Notes: generated by a model from the sequence alone, not told the origin. Shown: positions 8,202 through 17,019, counted from the stretch's first letter. The stretch is 38,977 nucleotides of DNA from an uncultured Clostridia bacterium (GCA_947585615.1 CANPXD010000009.1:1-38977); one strand, 5' to 3'. Made by a program: numbers and translations.

Positions 8202-8285
8202 TCAAACGGAGGGTGAATATAGTAGTAAATTGAACATATAAACTGAATTATATGCTGAATTTATTACTATTTGCACCTCCTTTGA
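8202..8285 (+). promoter_or_regulatory. Long RNA hairpin in the pnp leader
   Basis: Nearly all of 8202-8285 folds on itself. The basal part pairs 8202-8215 with 8274-8285 (two bulges). The middle part is 12 bp, 8220-8231 with 8258-8269 (one G-U). The apical part is 7 bp, CATATAA with TTATATG (8235-8241 / 8248-8254), with a 6-base loop. It ends 16 bases before the pnp Shine-Dalgarno. In E. coli a long hairpin at this place is cut by RNase III and mediates autoregulation by PNPase; the same role here is inferred from position and shape. Confidence 0.7.
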
Positions 8286-8315
8286 TATAAAAATTTTTTA
8301 AAGAGAGGTAAAATT

Positions 8316-10514
8316 ATGTTCTTCAAAAATTACAAAATTTGGGAAACGGAATTTGCCGGACGGAAATTTACACTTGAAACCGGCAAAATGGCGGGACTCG
8401 CAAACGCCGCATTTCTTGCAAGCTATGGTGAAACCCAGGTACTTTGCACCGTTACGGCATCGGCAAAGCCAAGGGAGGGTATCGATTTTTTCCCTCTTTC
8501 GGTTGATTACGAGGAAAAAATGTATTCCGTAGGCAGAATTCCCGGTTCATTCCTCCGCCGCGAAGGCAGAGCAAGCGAAAAGGCTATTCTTACAAGCCGT
8601 TGCATAGACAGACCCATCCGTCCGCTTTTCCCGAAAGATTTAAGAAATGACTGTTCGGTTGTTGCGACAGTTATGTCTGTTGATCCGGACTGTTCGCCTG
8701 AAATTACCGCCGCGGTAGGCGTATCGGCTGCTATCGCCGTTTCCGATATACCGTGGGACGGTCCGATTTCGTCTGTAAATGTCGGTCTTGTCGACGGCGA
8801 AATTGTTCTCAATCCCACTCTTGAACAGAGAGCAAAAACCGACCTCACACTTACGGTTGCTTCAACAGCAGACCTTGTTGCAATGATCGAAGCAGGCGGC
8901 AACGAAATAGAAGACGACCTTATGTTTGATGCCATTATGGCAGGGCACGAGGAAAACAAAAAAATGGTTCGCTTTATACAGGGGATTGTCGATGAAATCG
9001 GCAAACCAAAATTCAGCTATGAATCATCAAACCCGGATCCCGAAATCATGGCGGAGATTGAGGAATTCTGCATAGAAGATGTCAAAAAGGCTCTTGATAC
9101 AGACGACAAACTTGTACGCGATGAAGCTTTGCTTCCCATATATGCGGCAGTTCACGAAAAATTCAATGAGCGTTTTGAAGGCTGTGAGGAAAAACTTGAT
9201 GAGATTCTTTATCTTGTTCAGAAGCACGTTGTCCGCGCATGGCTCAAAGACGAGCATAAGCGTGTCGACGGCAGAGGAATTGACGAAATCCGTCCGCTCA
9301 ATGCCGAAATAGATTTGCTTGCAAGAGCGCACGGCTCAGGAATGTTTACACGCGGTCAAACGCAGGTTCTTTCCGTTACCACACTCGGTCCGATGAGCGA
9401 CTGCCAGCTTCTCGACGGTCTTGATGAGCAGACCGAAAAAAGATATATTCATCACTATAATTTCCCGTCATTCAGCGTAGGAGAAACAAGACCGTCAAGA
9501 GGACCGGGAAGAAGAGAAATCGGTCATGGCGCACTTGCTGAAAAGGCGCTTGTTCCGGTGCTTCCCTCTGTTGATGAATTTCCCTATTGTATCCGTGTTG
9601 TTTCCGAGGTGCTCTCCTCTAACGGCTCAACATCTCAAGGCTCCATCTGCGGTTCAACGCTTTCTCTTATGGCCGCGGGCGTTCCGATTAAAGCTCCTGT
9701 TGCCGGCATCAGTTGCGGACTCATCACAGGCGATGAAGGCGTTTACGGCGACTTTATGACAATGGTTGACATTCAGGGACTTGAGGATTTCTACGGAGAT
9801 ATGGATTTCAAGGTCGCAGGAACAAAAAAAGGCATCACGGCAATCCAGATGGATCTCAAAGTACACGGTCTTACTCCTGAAATCATCAAGGAGGCATTTG
9901 CAAAAACAAACAAAGCAAGAAATTATATTCTTGATGAGATTATGCTTCCCGTTATCAGCGAGCCGCGCAAGGAACTTTCAAAATATGCTCCGAAAATGCT
10001 TACGCTTACGATTGACCCCGACAAAATCGGCGACGTTATCGGCAAGGGCGGCAAGGTTATTCAGGAAATCCAGGCAGAATTTGACTGCAAGATTGACATT
10101 GAAGAGGACGGAAGAGTATTTATCAGCGGTATTGACGTTGAAAAATGCAAGGGCGCTCTTGAAGTTGTCAATCTTATCGCAACCGATCCCGAGGTCGGCG
10201 CATTCTACAACGGAGTTGTAACAAGAATTATGAACTTCGGCGCGTTTGTTGAGATAGCCCCCGGCAAGGAGGGACTCGTTCATATCTCAAGGCTCGATGT
10301 AAAGAGAACCGAAAAGGTTGAAGACGTTGTTAATGTCGGCGATTCAATCATTGTTAAATGTATCGAGATAGACGACCAGGGCAGAATCAATCTTTCAAGG
10401 AGAGACGCTCTCATTGAGCTTGAGGGAATGACTCCCGAAAACGATATTGACGATGGCCCGAGAAAGCCTCGCAGAGACGGAGGACGTTCGGACCGCCGCC
10501 CACGCAGACAGTAA
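8316..10514 (+). CDS. pnp: Polyribonucleotide nucleotidyltransferase (PNPase)
   Basis: 732 residues, full family length. PNPase is a phosphate-dependent 3'-5' exoribonuclease of mRNA decay, working as a trimeric ring in the cytoplasm. Domain order: first RNase PH-like core (~1-215, with 'RPIRPLFPKDLRNDCSVVATV'), an all-alpha linker, second RNase PH core (~300-540, with 'FPSFSVGETRPSRGPGRREIGHG' and 'SNGSTSQGSICG'), KH domain (~550-610, 'IGDVIGKGGKVIQEI') and S1 domain (~620-690, 'GAFVEIAPGKEGLVHIS'). The tail is Arg-rich. Shine-Dalgarno AGAGAGGT precedes the ATG by 7 bases. It lies downstream of rpsO with a long hairpin between, suggesting post-transcriptional control. Confidence 0.98.
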   Translation: MFFKNYKIWETEFAGRKFTLETGKMAGLANAAFLASYGETQVLCTVTASAKPREGIDFFPLSVDYEEKMYSVGRIPGSFLRREGRASEKAILTSRCIDRPIRPLFPKDLRNDCSVVATVMSVDPDCSPEITAAVGVSAAIAVSDIPWDGPISSVNVGLVDGEIVLNPTLEQRAKTDLTLTVASTADLVAMIEAGGNEIEDDLMFDAIMAGHEENKKMVRFIQGIVDEIGKPKFSYESSNPDPEIMAEIEEFCIEDVKKALDTDDKLVRDEALLPIYAAVHEKFNERFEGCEEKLDEILYLVQKHVVRAWLKDEHKRVDGRGIDEIRPLNAEIDLLARAHGSGMFTRGQTQVLSVTTLGPMSDCQLLDGLDEQTEKRYIHHYNFPSFSVGETRPSRGPGRREIGHGALAEKALVPVLPSVDEFPYCIRVVSEVLSSNGSTSQGSICGSTLSLMAAGVPIKAPVAGISCGLITGDEGVYGDFMTMVDIQGLEDFYGDMDFKVAGTKKGITAIQMDLKVHGLTPEIIKEAFAKTNKARNYILDEIMLPVISEPRKELSKYAPKMLTLTIDPDKIGDVIGKGGKVIQEIQAEFDCKIDIEEDGRVFISGIDVEKCKGALEVVNLIATDPEVGAFYNGVVTRIMNFGAFVEIAPGKEGLVHISRLDVKRTEKVEDVVNVGDSIIVKCIEIDDQGRINLSRRDALIELEGMTPENDIDDGPRKPRRDGGRSDRRPRRQ

Positions 10515-10542
10515 TCGGAAAATTTAATACCGATAATATTTT

Positions 10543-10577
10543 TGAGCAGAAGCATAAAACCGCTTCTGCTCATTTTT
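10543..10577 (+). terminator. Terminator after pnp
   Basis: Perfect 11-bp stem, 10543-10553 with 10562-10572, followed by TTTTT. Confidence 0.85.
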
Positions 10578-10583
10578 AATCCG

Positions 10584-10840
10584 TTAAACGCTTTGCTGTA
10601 AATTAGGCTGTCTGCTCCGCTTTTGTCCGTATAAATCAGATACGCTCCTGAACAGGCAGCGGCATCCTTTGAGGTTACTCCGTAATTTATTGAAAGCTGT
10701 CTGTTTGGCGATATTTGACCGCAGGGCAGATTGTGTTCCGCTTAACATAATTTCAATTTCAGTCGGCGGAAATTCCAACAAACGGCAATGAAGAAATTAG
10801 TATCCATGCGGTCAACAAAACAGATAATCGTTTTTTCATA
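10584..10840 (-). pseudogene. Decayed gene for a small secreted protein
   Basis: On the minus strand an ATG at 10840, with GGAGGT 3 bases upstream, opens a signal peptide (MKKRLSVLLTAWILISSLPF, then VGISAD) and runs straight into a stop. Beyond the stop, coding-like sequence continues in the other two frames, for example one reading 'SGTQSALRSNIAKQTAFNKL' and another reading 'NYGVTSKDAAACSGAYLIYT'. This pattern is expected of a frameshifted secreted-protein gene. No family was recognised. A real short peptide cannot be excluded. Confidence 0.4.
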
Positions 10841-10934
10841 TCCACCTCCGAATTTATTTATAAAATTATATAGTCGTATTTTTTTCGCTGCGTCTTATTC
10901 GCCAATATCGTTTTAAGTGTATGCTGCCATTTAA

Positions 10935-11057
10935 TCGACATATTATGATTATTTGGGGGATTTTATAAAACCGCTAAAGGAAAAAAGCATCACAATAGAC
11001 GAGGACTTAAAAGAACTTAAAATATTCCGCAGGCAAAATTATTTATTTACATACTGA
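10935..11057 (+). pseudogene. Possible gene remnant without a start codon
   Basis: A 40-codon open stretch beginning right after a stop, with no ATG or ribosome site, ending '...IDEDLKELKIFRRQNYLFTY'. The lysine/glutamate-rich reading looks protein-like but short. Together with the decayed gene before it, it suggests that 10.58-11.06 kb is a graveyard of lost genes. Weak evidence. Confidence 0.2.
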
Positions 11058-11079
11058 TTGACGGATTTCAACAAATATA

Positions 11080-11108
11080 TTGACAAGGAAAGCCTGAATC
11101 TTTATAAT
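11080..11108 (+). promoter_or_regulatory. Promoter of the CAP-domain protein gene
   Basis: TTGACA (11080-11085), 17 bp, TATAAT (11103-11108), 29 bases before the ATG. Full consensus, so likely strong. Confidence 0.8.
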
Positions 11109-11137
11109 AGTTTATATAATAATTTAGGAGTGGTTTT

Positions 11138-13315
11138 ATGAAAAAAGTTTTAAGTTTATTGTTATCTTTTGTGATTCTTTTGAGCATCACCGCAGGTATA
11201 GATATGACTGCGTTGGCAGAAGAAACCTGCACGCTCAGCATTGAGGGCACTTACAATTATACAAATGTAAATGAAGTTCTTCGCCTTGTAAATCTGGAAA
11301 GGCAAAAAATGGATCTGCCTGCTCTAACGCTTGATGAGGAACTTGTAAAAGCAGCGGAAATAAGAGCAGCGGAAATAGCAATTTATTTTGAACACACACG
11401 TCCCGACGGCACCGAATGCAGCACCGTTTCTCCGAAGCTGAACAGAGAAAACATTGCTGCGGCTTACACTACACCGGATTCGGTTGTTCAGGGATGGATG
11501 GACTCCATCGGTCATAAAGACAATATTTTGAGCAGTGACAGCAAATCAATCGGAATCGCCTGCTTTATCGACAGCAGCAACGTATTCTATTGGGTTCAAT
11601 GTTTCAGTGTTCAGGAATCGGCAAAGGTTCCCAGCATATCCGGCACTGCCAAAGCCAAACAGGACATTAAAGTAAGTAAATCCTGCATGGAACTCTACGG
11701 AAATTTTACAATAGATTCATTGAACGATGACTATATGTTGATCGGTGAAAAAGGAAGCATTGATTACGGCATCAATAATAAAGGCTGGGAAGGAAAAGAA
11801 TGCTCCGTATCGTCGGATAATTTTGAAATCAAGTCAAGCAATACGGCTGCTATCAGAATAGGTGACAACGGAGAGTTTATTGCCGAGGGCGAAGGAACAG
11901 CCACTGTGCGTGTATGTATTAAATCAAACCCGAACTTCTGCGTCAGCAAGGATATAACCGTTAAAAGAGAGGATGTTGCTTCCGATATTGTAACTGTTTC
12001 GGGAATCGAAGAGGAATACGCATATACAGGTAATGAAATAGCTCCAAAACCGCATCTTTCTTACAAAAACAGTATTCCGATGACGGAAAATGTTGATTAT
12101 ACGCTTTCTTACAGTAACAATACAAACAAAGGAACAGCAACGCTTGAAATAAGTGGTATGGGCAAATTCAAGGGCGTTAAAACGATCAGCTTTAAAATTG
12201 TTGACAGTTCTCCTGTTGAACACGAACACGAATACGAATCAAAAATAGAAAAGGAAGCGACCTGTACCGAGGAAGGCAGAAAATCATTCACCTGCTCTGT
12301 TTGCGGAGAAACATATGATGAAACCATTCCAAAAAAGGATCATACTGTTGTAAACGATCCGGCAGTTGAGCCAACCTGCACACAGCCGGGAAAAACAGCC
12401 GGAACACATTGCTCTGTCTGCGGCACTGTTCTGATTGAGCAGACCACTGTTCCCGTAAAGGATCACACTGTTGTAAACGATCCGGCAGTCGAGCCGACCT
12501 GCACGCAGCCGGGAAAAACAGCCGGAACACATTGCTCCGTCTGCGGCACCGTTTTGATTGAGCAGAATACTGTTCCCGCAAAAGGGCATAGTTTCAGTGA
12601 TTGGGAATTAACTACACCGCCAAGCTGCACAAAGGAAGGCGTTGAAACACGTTCCTGCTCATGCGGCGAAACAGAGACACGTTCCGTTGCAAAGATTGCT
12701 CATACTCCGGGCGAATGGGAGGAAATAAAAGCGGCTAACTGCACAGAAGAAGGCGAAAAAATACAAAAATGCACTGTTTGCGGCACTGTTGTTTCCAAAC
12801 AAACCGTTTCCGCTCTCGGACATACTCCTGGAGAATGGGAAACAGTTAAAGAGCCTTCGTGTACGGAAAATGGTTTAAGAAAATCAATCTGCACTGTATG
12901 CGGTGAAGAATTGACTGAAGAAATCAATGCTCTCGGGCATACTCCGGGAGAATGGAAAACGGTTAAAGAATCTTCTTGCACAGAAAACGGTTTAAAAAAA
13001 TCAACCTGCGCTGTATGCGGTGAAGAACTGACTGAAGAGATTTCAGCAACCGGTCACAGCTTCGGCGACTGGGAAGAAAAAGACGGAAAGAAAGTCAGAA
13101 CCTGCAAATTATGCGGTTTTAAAGAGGTTGTAAATTCTGCCGCGGTTTCTGCTGCTCAAAGCACTAATAAAACGGCAGATAAGAACAATTCCTCAAAATC
13201 TCCTTCAACAGGCGCTAATGACAATATGGTAATTGAGATTTTTTCTATTGCCTTTTCTTTCGGCGTCCTCCTGAGCATTACCTTTGCGTATATGCGTAAA
13301 AGAAAAGCCGATTAA
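11138..13315 (+). CDS. Secreted CAP/SCP-domain protein with Cys-rich repeats and cell-wall anchor-like tail
   Basis: 725 residues with a signal peptide (MKKVLSLLLSFVILLSITAG...). Residues ~40-165 form a CAP/SCP (PR-1-like) domain: 'VLRLVNLERQKMDLPALTLD', 'EHTRPDGTECSTV', 'NIAAAYTTPDSVVQGWMDSIGHKDNILS' and 'GIACF'. A region rich in beta strands follows (~170-365). Then come about eight modules of the CxxCG type ('...C T E x G x K x x x C x V C G...'), two of them 41-residue near-identical copies. The C-terminus has SPSTG, a membrane span and KRKAD, like a non-canonical sortase signal. The protein would be displayed on the cell surface. CAP domains in bacteria have no single known function. The gene has its own promoter and terminator. 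Confidence 0.82.
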   Translation: MKKVLSLLLSFVILLSITAGIDMTALAEETCTLSIEGTYNYTNVNEVLRLVNLERQKMDLPALTLDEELVKAAEIRAAEIAIYFEHTRPDGTECSTVSPKLNRENIAAAYTTPDSVVQGWMDSIGHKDNILSSDSKSIGIACFIDSSNVFYWVQCFSVQESAKVPSISGTAKAKQDIKVSKSCMELYGNFTIDSLNDDYMLIGEKGSIDYGINNKGWEGKECSVSSDNFEIKSSNTAAIRIGDNGEFIAEGEGTATVRVCIKSNPNFCVSKDITVKREDVASDIVTVSGIEEEYAYTGNEIAPKPHLSYKNSIPMTENVDYTLSYSNNTNKGTATLEISGMGKFKGVKTISFKIVDSSPVEHEHEYESKIEKEATCTEEGRKSFTCSVCGETYDETIPKKDHTVVNDPAVEPTCTQPGKTAGTHCSVCGTVLIEQTTVPVKDHTVVNDPAVEPTCTQPGKTAGTHCSVCGTVLIEQNTVPAKGHSFSDWELTTPPSCTKEGVETRSCSCGETETRSVAKIAHTPGEWEEIKAANCTEEGEKIQKCTVCGTVVSKQTVSALGHTPGEWETVKEPSCTENGLRKSICTVCGEELTEEINALGHTPGEWKTVKESSCTENGLKKSTCAVCGEELTEEISATGHSFGDWEEKDGKKVRTCKLCGFKEVVNSAAVSAAQSTNKTADKNNSSKSPSTGANDNMVIEIFSIAFSFGVLLSITFAYMRKRKAD
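12338..12583 (+). repeat. Two 123-bp tandem repeats inside the CAP-protein gene
   Basis: Units 12338-12460 and 12461-12583 differ by only a few, mostly synonymous bases. Each encodes a 41-residue module beginning DHTVVNDPAVEPTCTQPGK. The near identity points to recent duplication, so copy number may vary between strains. Further, more diverged ~39-residue modules follow to about 13070. Confidence 0.9.
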
Positions 13316-13359
13316 TTTTATGAACGCGTAATCAATATCATACAATATTTTAACACACG

Positions 13360-13386
13360 GCAGCCGCTTGATGCGGCTGCTTTTTT
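13360..13386 (+). terminator. Terminator after the CAP-domain gene
   Basis: GCAGCCGC (13360-13367), 5-base loop, GCGGCTGC (13373-13380), then TTTTTT. Confidence 0.88.
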
Positions 13387-13484
13387 ATGAGATAAGAACA
13401 AATTAAGATATAAAACCGGCAAAGGAATGTGCACACACAAAAAAAGGCCAACAGAAATATACATCATTTTCGTTCGCTTGCTTA

Positions 13485-13514
13485 TTGACTAACATCAATT
13501 AATAATGGTATTAT
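13485..13514 (+). promoter_or_regulatory. Promoter of the beta-galactosidase gene
   Basis: TTGACT (13485-13490), 18-bp spacer, TATTAT (13509-13514), about 60 bases before the ATG at 13575. Confidence 0.55.
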
Positions 13515-13574
13515 AAATATAAATTAAAAATAAACTGCATCAAAAAACTTTATTTGTTTGTGGGAGTGATGAAA

Positions 13575-16500
13575 ATGGAATATGAAATAAAAAGAAACCT
13601 GCATTCCGATTTTTCTGTTTACGAGGAAAACAAAATGCCTGAGCGCAGTTACTTTATTCCCTTTTCAAATACTGTTGCTCTGAAAAGAAGTAATTACAAA
13701 AACGAAAGATATGTTTCCGACAGAGTTATGTGCCTGAGCGGAAACTGGGATTTCGCTTATTTTGAAAAGCTCAGTATGATTCCCGATACGGTGAATACTG
13801 ATATTCTGCCGTTTAATTCAGTTCAAATACCCTGCACGTGGCAGAGAACGGGTTACGATCAGATAGCATATATCAATATGAGGTATCCTTTCCCGAAGAA
13901 TCCTCCAAACATTCCTGAGGATGTTGCGGTTGGTATTTACAGAAAAACTGTCAATTTTAAAGACGCCGCCGACCGCCGTATTTTGACATTTTTAGGAGCG
14001 GCAGGCGCTCTCTGCGTGTACTTAAACGGACACTATATAGGTTATAGCGAGGGTTCACACAATACAGCGGAATTCGACATAACGCCGTTTGCCGCTGAAG
14101 GTGAAAACGAAATTTTCGCCGTTCTTTACAAATGGAGCAACGGAACGTATCTTGAATGTCAGGATATGTTCAGGGAAAACGGTATATTCAGAGATGTCTA
14201 TATCACTTTGCAGAAAAACAGTTATATAAACGATTTTCTTCTGCGTCCTGCAAAAAACATTGATGGAAGCTACGATTTGCATATAAAAATTGATGGAGCT
14301 TTTTCAAAATCCGCTCATATCTGCATAAAAGCGTCAAACAGGGAAAAGGTGCTGTTTGAAACCGAACTGTCAGAACAAAAAGAAACAACCATCCGCGCTC
14401 TGCGTATTGATGAGTGGAGCGCGGAGACACCAACGGTTTACGAAACAGAACTTGTTTTGTACGAGGGCGGAGAACAAATTGAAGCGGTACGCACTTATAT
14501 AGGCTTTAAAAACATAAAAATTAATGGCGAAGTTTTCCTTTTTAATGACAAACCTATTAAAATCAAGGGTGTAAATCATCACGATACGCATATGACTAAG
14601 GGCTATGCGGTTCGGATTGATGATCTTGAAAAAGACGTTGCCCTTATGAAGGAATATAACTGCAACGCGGTGAGAACCTCTCATTATCCTCCCGATCCTG
14701 CGTTTATGACAATGTGCGATTTGTACGGGCTCTATGTCATTGCAGAGGCGGATATAGAAACGCACGGCTTTTATGCAGTACCCGGCCCGTATCATCCAAA
14801 TAGGCTCAGCAACGATTTAAAATGGGCGAATCATTATCTCGACAGAGTGAAAAGAATGTATGGCAGGGATAAAAACCACCCGTCGGTTACGATGTGGAGT
14901 CTCGGAAATGAATCGGGCGGCTACAAATGCCAGGACGTATGCTACAATTATCTTAAAAAAGTGAACCCGGAAATTCCCGTTCATTATGAAGGCGTAAACC
15001 GCAGCAAGCGTTGGGCATATGATATTATTTCAAAAATGTATCCTTTCCCGAATCTTATCCGAAGGATATACAACGGAAAAGCAGGAAGAAAATACAAAGG
15101 CAAGCCGCTATTCCTCTGTGAATACGCCCATGCAATGGGCAACGGTCCCGGCGGACTTGAGGAATTTATGCAGTATTTTTATACAAATGAGCAGTTTATG
15201 GGCGGCTGTATCTGGGAATGGGCGGATCACACCGTATATGACGAAAACGCAAAATACAAATACACCTACGGCGGCGATCACAACGAACCTATGCACGACG
15301 GAAATTTCTGCGTTGACGGTCTTTTTTATCCGAACCGCGAGCCGTCGAGCGGCGCTCTTGAAATGAAAGCGGTCTACCGCCCGCTGAGGGCAAATCTTGT
15401 CGGCGGTGGGAACTTTGAAATATGGAACACACAATGCTTCTCTTCATCCTCAGGTATAAAAATTTCATACGAGGTTCTTATCAATTCAATTGTTGCCGAA
15501 TCAGGTGTAATTGATGCTGATATTCCCGCAGGCGAAACCCAAACCTTTAAAATTGATTCAGACTGTTTCGCGGACAAAGAGCACGACGTTTTTGTTGATT
15601 TCATTTATACCGAAAAGAGCAGCGGTCTGGAAATAGCAAGAGAGCAGATTGTTATAAACAACGGCAGACTTCCACGCTCCGCTGTTAAAAACTCTGCCGA
15701 GTATTTCTTAGAGAACGACAAAATCAAAGTTATTTTCAAACACGGCAGTGCTATTTTTGACAGAAAAAAGGGTCTTGTCAGCCTCAGATCAGGCGATAAG
15801 GAATACATAAACCGGAATCCGCTTGATGAAATGTTCGGTCTTGTTCCGCATATTTACCGCGCTCCTCTTGACAATGACAAATACCTCGATGTAATTTGGA
15901 AGCTTCTCAATCTCGACAAGACAACTCCAACGCTTTCATCATGCAAACCGATTACGCAAAACGGCAAAAAATTTGTTCGCACCTCTTATATTTTTACCTT
16001 GCACGGATTATTCCCTCTCGCGAAAGCTGTTATAGATTATCATTTTAATGAAAACGGCACTATTTATACTGAAGCAAGACTTAAAAAGCTCAGCCCGTTT
16101 TTCAGCAGTATTCCCCGTTTCGGAATTCAATGCGAATTTTGCGGTGATTTTGAAAAGGTTAATTACTACGGCGCGGGTCCGGAGGAAAATTATTCGGATT
16201 TCAAGGAACACGCTCCTGTCGGTATTTACGAAACGACTGTTTCTGAGGCTTCGCATAAGTATATCAAACCTCAGGATTCGGGAAACAGAGGTGAAACACG
16301 TTTTGTATCGTTTAAATCCGACGATGGCTCAACCGTAAAATTCAGCGCGGTTGAAAAACCGTTTGCTTTCAGTGCCTCTCATTTCACTCTGAAACAGGCG
16401 GTTGCCGCAAGGCATATTGAAGACCTTGAAGATAGAAACACCTCATTTGTTTCAATAGACGGCTTTGTCCGCGGAACGGGTTCCGGCAGCTGCGGGTATC

Positions 16501-16586
16501 CTTTCCTGCCTGAAAAATACACTGTAAAAGCAAGATATTCCGCTCCGCTGACTTTCGGTTTTGAAATCAGTTTCCCGGAGAAATAA
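13575..16586 (+). CDS. Beta-galactosidase, glycoside hydrolase family 2 (LacZ type)
   Basis: 1003 residues from the ATG at 13575, which has GGGAG 8 bases upstream; earlier in-frame starts (TTG 13554, ATG 13569) are poorly spaced. The GH2 layout is visible: an N-terminal sugar-binding domain with 'RYVSDRVMCLSGNWDFAYF' and 'VQIPCTWQRTGYDQIAYINM', an immunoglobulin-like domain, a TIM barrel and the C-terminal beta-gal small-chain region. The acid/base Glu is in 'MWSLGNESGG' (residue ~446) and the nucleophile Glu in 'LFLCEYAHAMGNGPG' (residue ~516), 70 apart as expected. There is no signal peptide, so it acts on imported beta-galactosides in the cytoplasm. It stands alone between a promoter and a terminator. 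The exact substrate (lactose, galacto-oligosaccharide or host glycan fragment) is not clear. Confidence 0.93.
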   Translation: MEYEIKRNLHSDFSVYEENKMPERSYFIPFSNTVALKRSNYKNERYVSDRVMCLSGNWDFAYFEKLSMIPDTVNTDILPFNSVQIPCTWQRTGYDQIAYINMRYPFPKNPPNIPEDVAVGIYRKTVNFKDAADRRILTFLGAAGALCVYLNGHYIGYSEGSHNTAEFDITPFAAEGENEIFAVLYKWSNGTYLECQDMFRENGIFRDVYITLQKNSYINDFLLRPAKNIDGSYDLHIKIDGAFSKSAHICIKASNREKVLFETELSEQKETTIRALRIDEWSAETPTVYETELVLYEGGEQIEAVRTYIGFKNIKINGEVFLFNDKPIKIKGVNHHDTHMTKGYAVRIDDLEKDVALMKEYNCNAVRTSHYPPDPAFMTMCDLYGLYVIAEADIETHGFYAVPGPYHPNRLSNDLKWANHYLDRVKRMYGRDKNHPSVTMWSLGNESGGYKCQDVCYNYLKKVNPEIPVHYEGVNRSKRWAYDIISKMYPFPNLIRRIYNGKAGRKYKGKPLFLCEYAHAMGNGPGGLEEFMQYFYTNEQFMGGCIWEWADHTVYDENAKYKYTYGGDHNEPMHDGNFCVDGLFYPNREPSSGALEMKAVYRPLRANLVGGGNFEIWNTQCFSSSSGIKISYEVLINSIVAESGVIDADIPAGETQTFKIDSDCFADKEHDVFVDFIYTEKSSGLEIAREQIVINNGRLPRSAVKNSAEYFLENDKIKVIFKHGSAIFDRKKGLVSLRSGDKEYINRNPLDEMFGLVPHIYRAPLDNDKYLDVIWKLLNLDKTTPTLSSCKPITQNGKKFVRTSYIFTLHGLFPLAKAVIDYHFNENGTIYTEARLKKLSPFFSSIPRFGIQCEFCGDFEKVNYYGAGPEENYSDFKEHAPVGIYETTVSEASHKYIKPQDSGNRGETRFVSFKSDDGSTVKFSAVEKPFAFSASHFTLKQAVAARHIEDLEDRNTSFVSIDGFVRGTGSGSCGYPFLPEKYTVKARYSAPLTFGFEISFPEK

Positions 16587-16627
16587 ATATCTTAACTATT
16601 TAACTTCGGTTTTGCAATTTAGAATTA

Positions 16628-16679
16628 ATCCCCTTATGGTAACTTAGCTGTTCAAGAAAAAGCACCATAAGGGGATTTT
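16628..16679 (+). terminator. Terminator after the beta-galactosidase gene
   Basis: Perfect 13-bp stem, 16628-16640 with 16664-16676, with a 23-base loop and a short TTT tail. Confidence 0.75.
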
Positions 16680-16692
16680 CCGTAATATTTTA

Positions 16693-16721
16693 TTGAAAAC
16701 GTTTTTAAACAATGCTATACT
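16693..16721 (+). promoter_or_regulatory. Promoter of the RsgA/methyltransferase operon leader
   Basis: TTGAAA (16693-16698), 17 bp, TATACT (16716-16721). The -35 lies inside TTGAAAACGTTTTTA, one base from the cre consensus. This predicts a leader of about 340 bases before the rsgA-like start. Confidence 0.6.
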
Positions 16722-16770
16722 ATTAATAACAAATCTCGGCACAACCGGGGCAGAAGAAAGGAGATTGATT

Positions 16771-16803
16771 ATGGGAGTTATATTTGAGGTGGCTGTCCGT
16801 TAA
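16771..16803 (+). CDS. Putative ten-residue leader peptide
   Basis: ATG at 16771 with AAAGGAG 7 bases upstream, as good as any gene in the window, encoding MGVIFEVAVR and a stop. It begins about 45 bases after the predicted transcription start, directly before a set of alternative hairpins. This is the arrangement of leader peptides on which ribosome stalling controls an attenuator. There is no homology evidence; the call rests on the start signal and the context. Confidence 0.5.
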   Translation: MGVIFEVAVR

Positions 16804-16815
16804 AAGAGAATATGC

Positions 16816-16923
16816 GGAGCAACCCTGCACGGCAAGCCGTGTTTATTTGCGTTGCTCATTAAACCTTTCGTGAATACTGTTTTTGTAAGGCACGGCAGGC
16901 GTGTCTTTTTTCATGCCTGTTTT
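16816..16923 (+). promoter_or_regulatory. Candidate transcription attenuator with alternative pairings
   Basis: Segments: 1 CACGGC (16828-16833), 2 GCCGTG (16836-16841), 3 CACGGC (16891-16896), 4 CGTGTC (16900-16905). Pairing 1:2 sits inside an outer 7-bp stem GAGCAAC/GTTGCTC (16817-16823 / 16851-16857). The 3:4 stem (16889-16894 with 16900-16905, one G-U) is followed by six T and forms a terminator. Pairing 2:3 (6 bp, perfect) would prevent it, as would an 8-bp stem between 16896-16903 and 16912-16919. Confidence 0.5.
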
Positions 16924-16936
16924 CAGATTCGGCCAT

Positions 16937-16986
16937 ACAAGCAGACGATAAGGTTTTGCTTGTGTGACATTTTTATGTCCTTTTTT
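16937..16986 (+). terminator. Second terminator-like element in the RsgA leader
   Basis: ACAAGC/GCTTGT (16937-16942 / 16958-16963) is followed at once by GACAT-TTTT-ATGTC (16966-16979) and then CTTTTTT. The stems are short, so termination would be weak or conditional. Confidence 0.4.
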
Positions 16987-17019
16987 AAGTACAGCCGCAA
17001 TATTAAGGAGTTGATGTTT

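Noticed and set aside
8208-8233. Mini-ORF (GTG plus five codons) behind GGAGG in the pnp leader
   Set aside because: The Shine-Dalgarno touches the GTG with no spacing and the sequence is better explained as one arm of the long hairpin.
12338-12583. Possible CRISPR-like or satellite repeat
   Set aside because: The units are in-frame protein repeats with no spacers, contained within one coding sequence.
12284-12589. Long open frames on the minus strand opposite the CAP-protein repeats
   Set aside because: Their repetitive composition mirrors the repeats on the coding strand, and they have no ribosome sites or family resemblance. They are shadows of the real gene.
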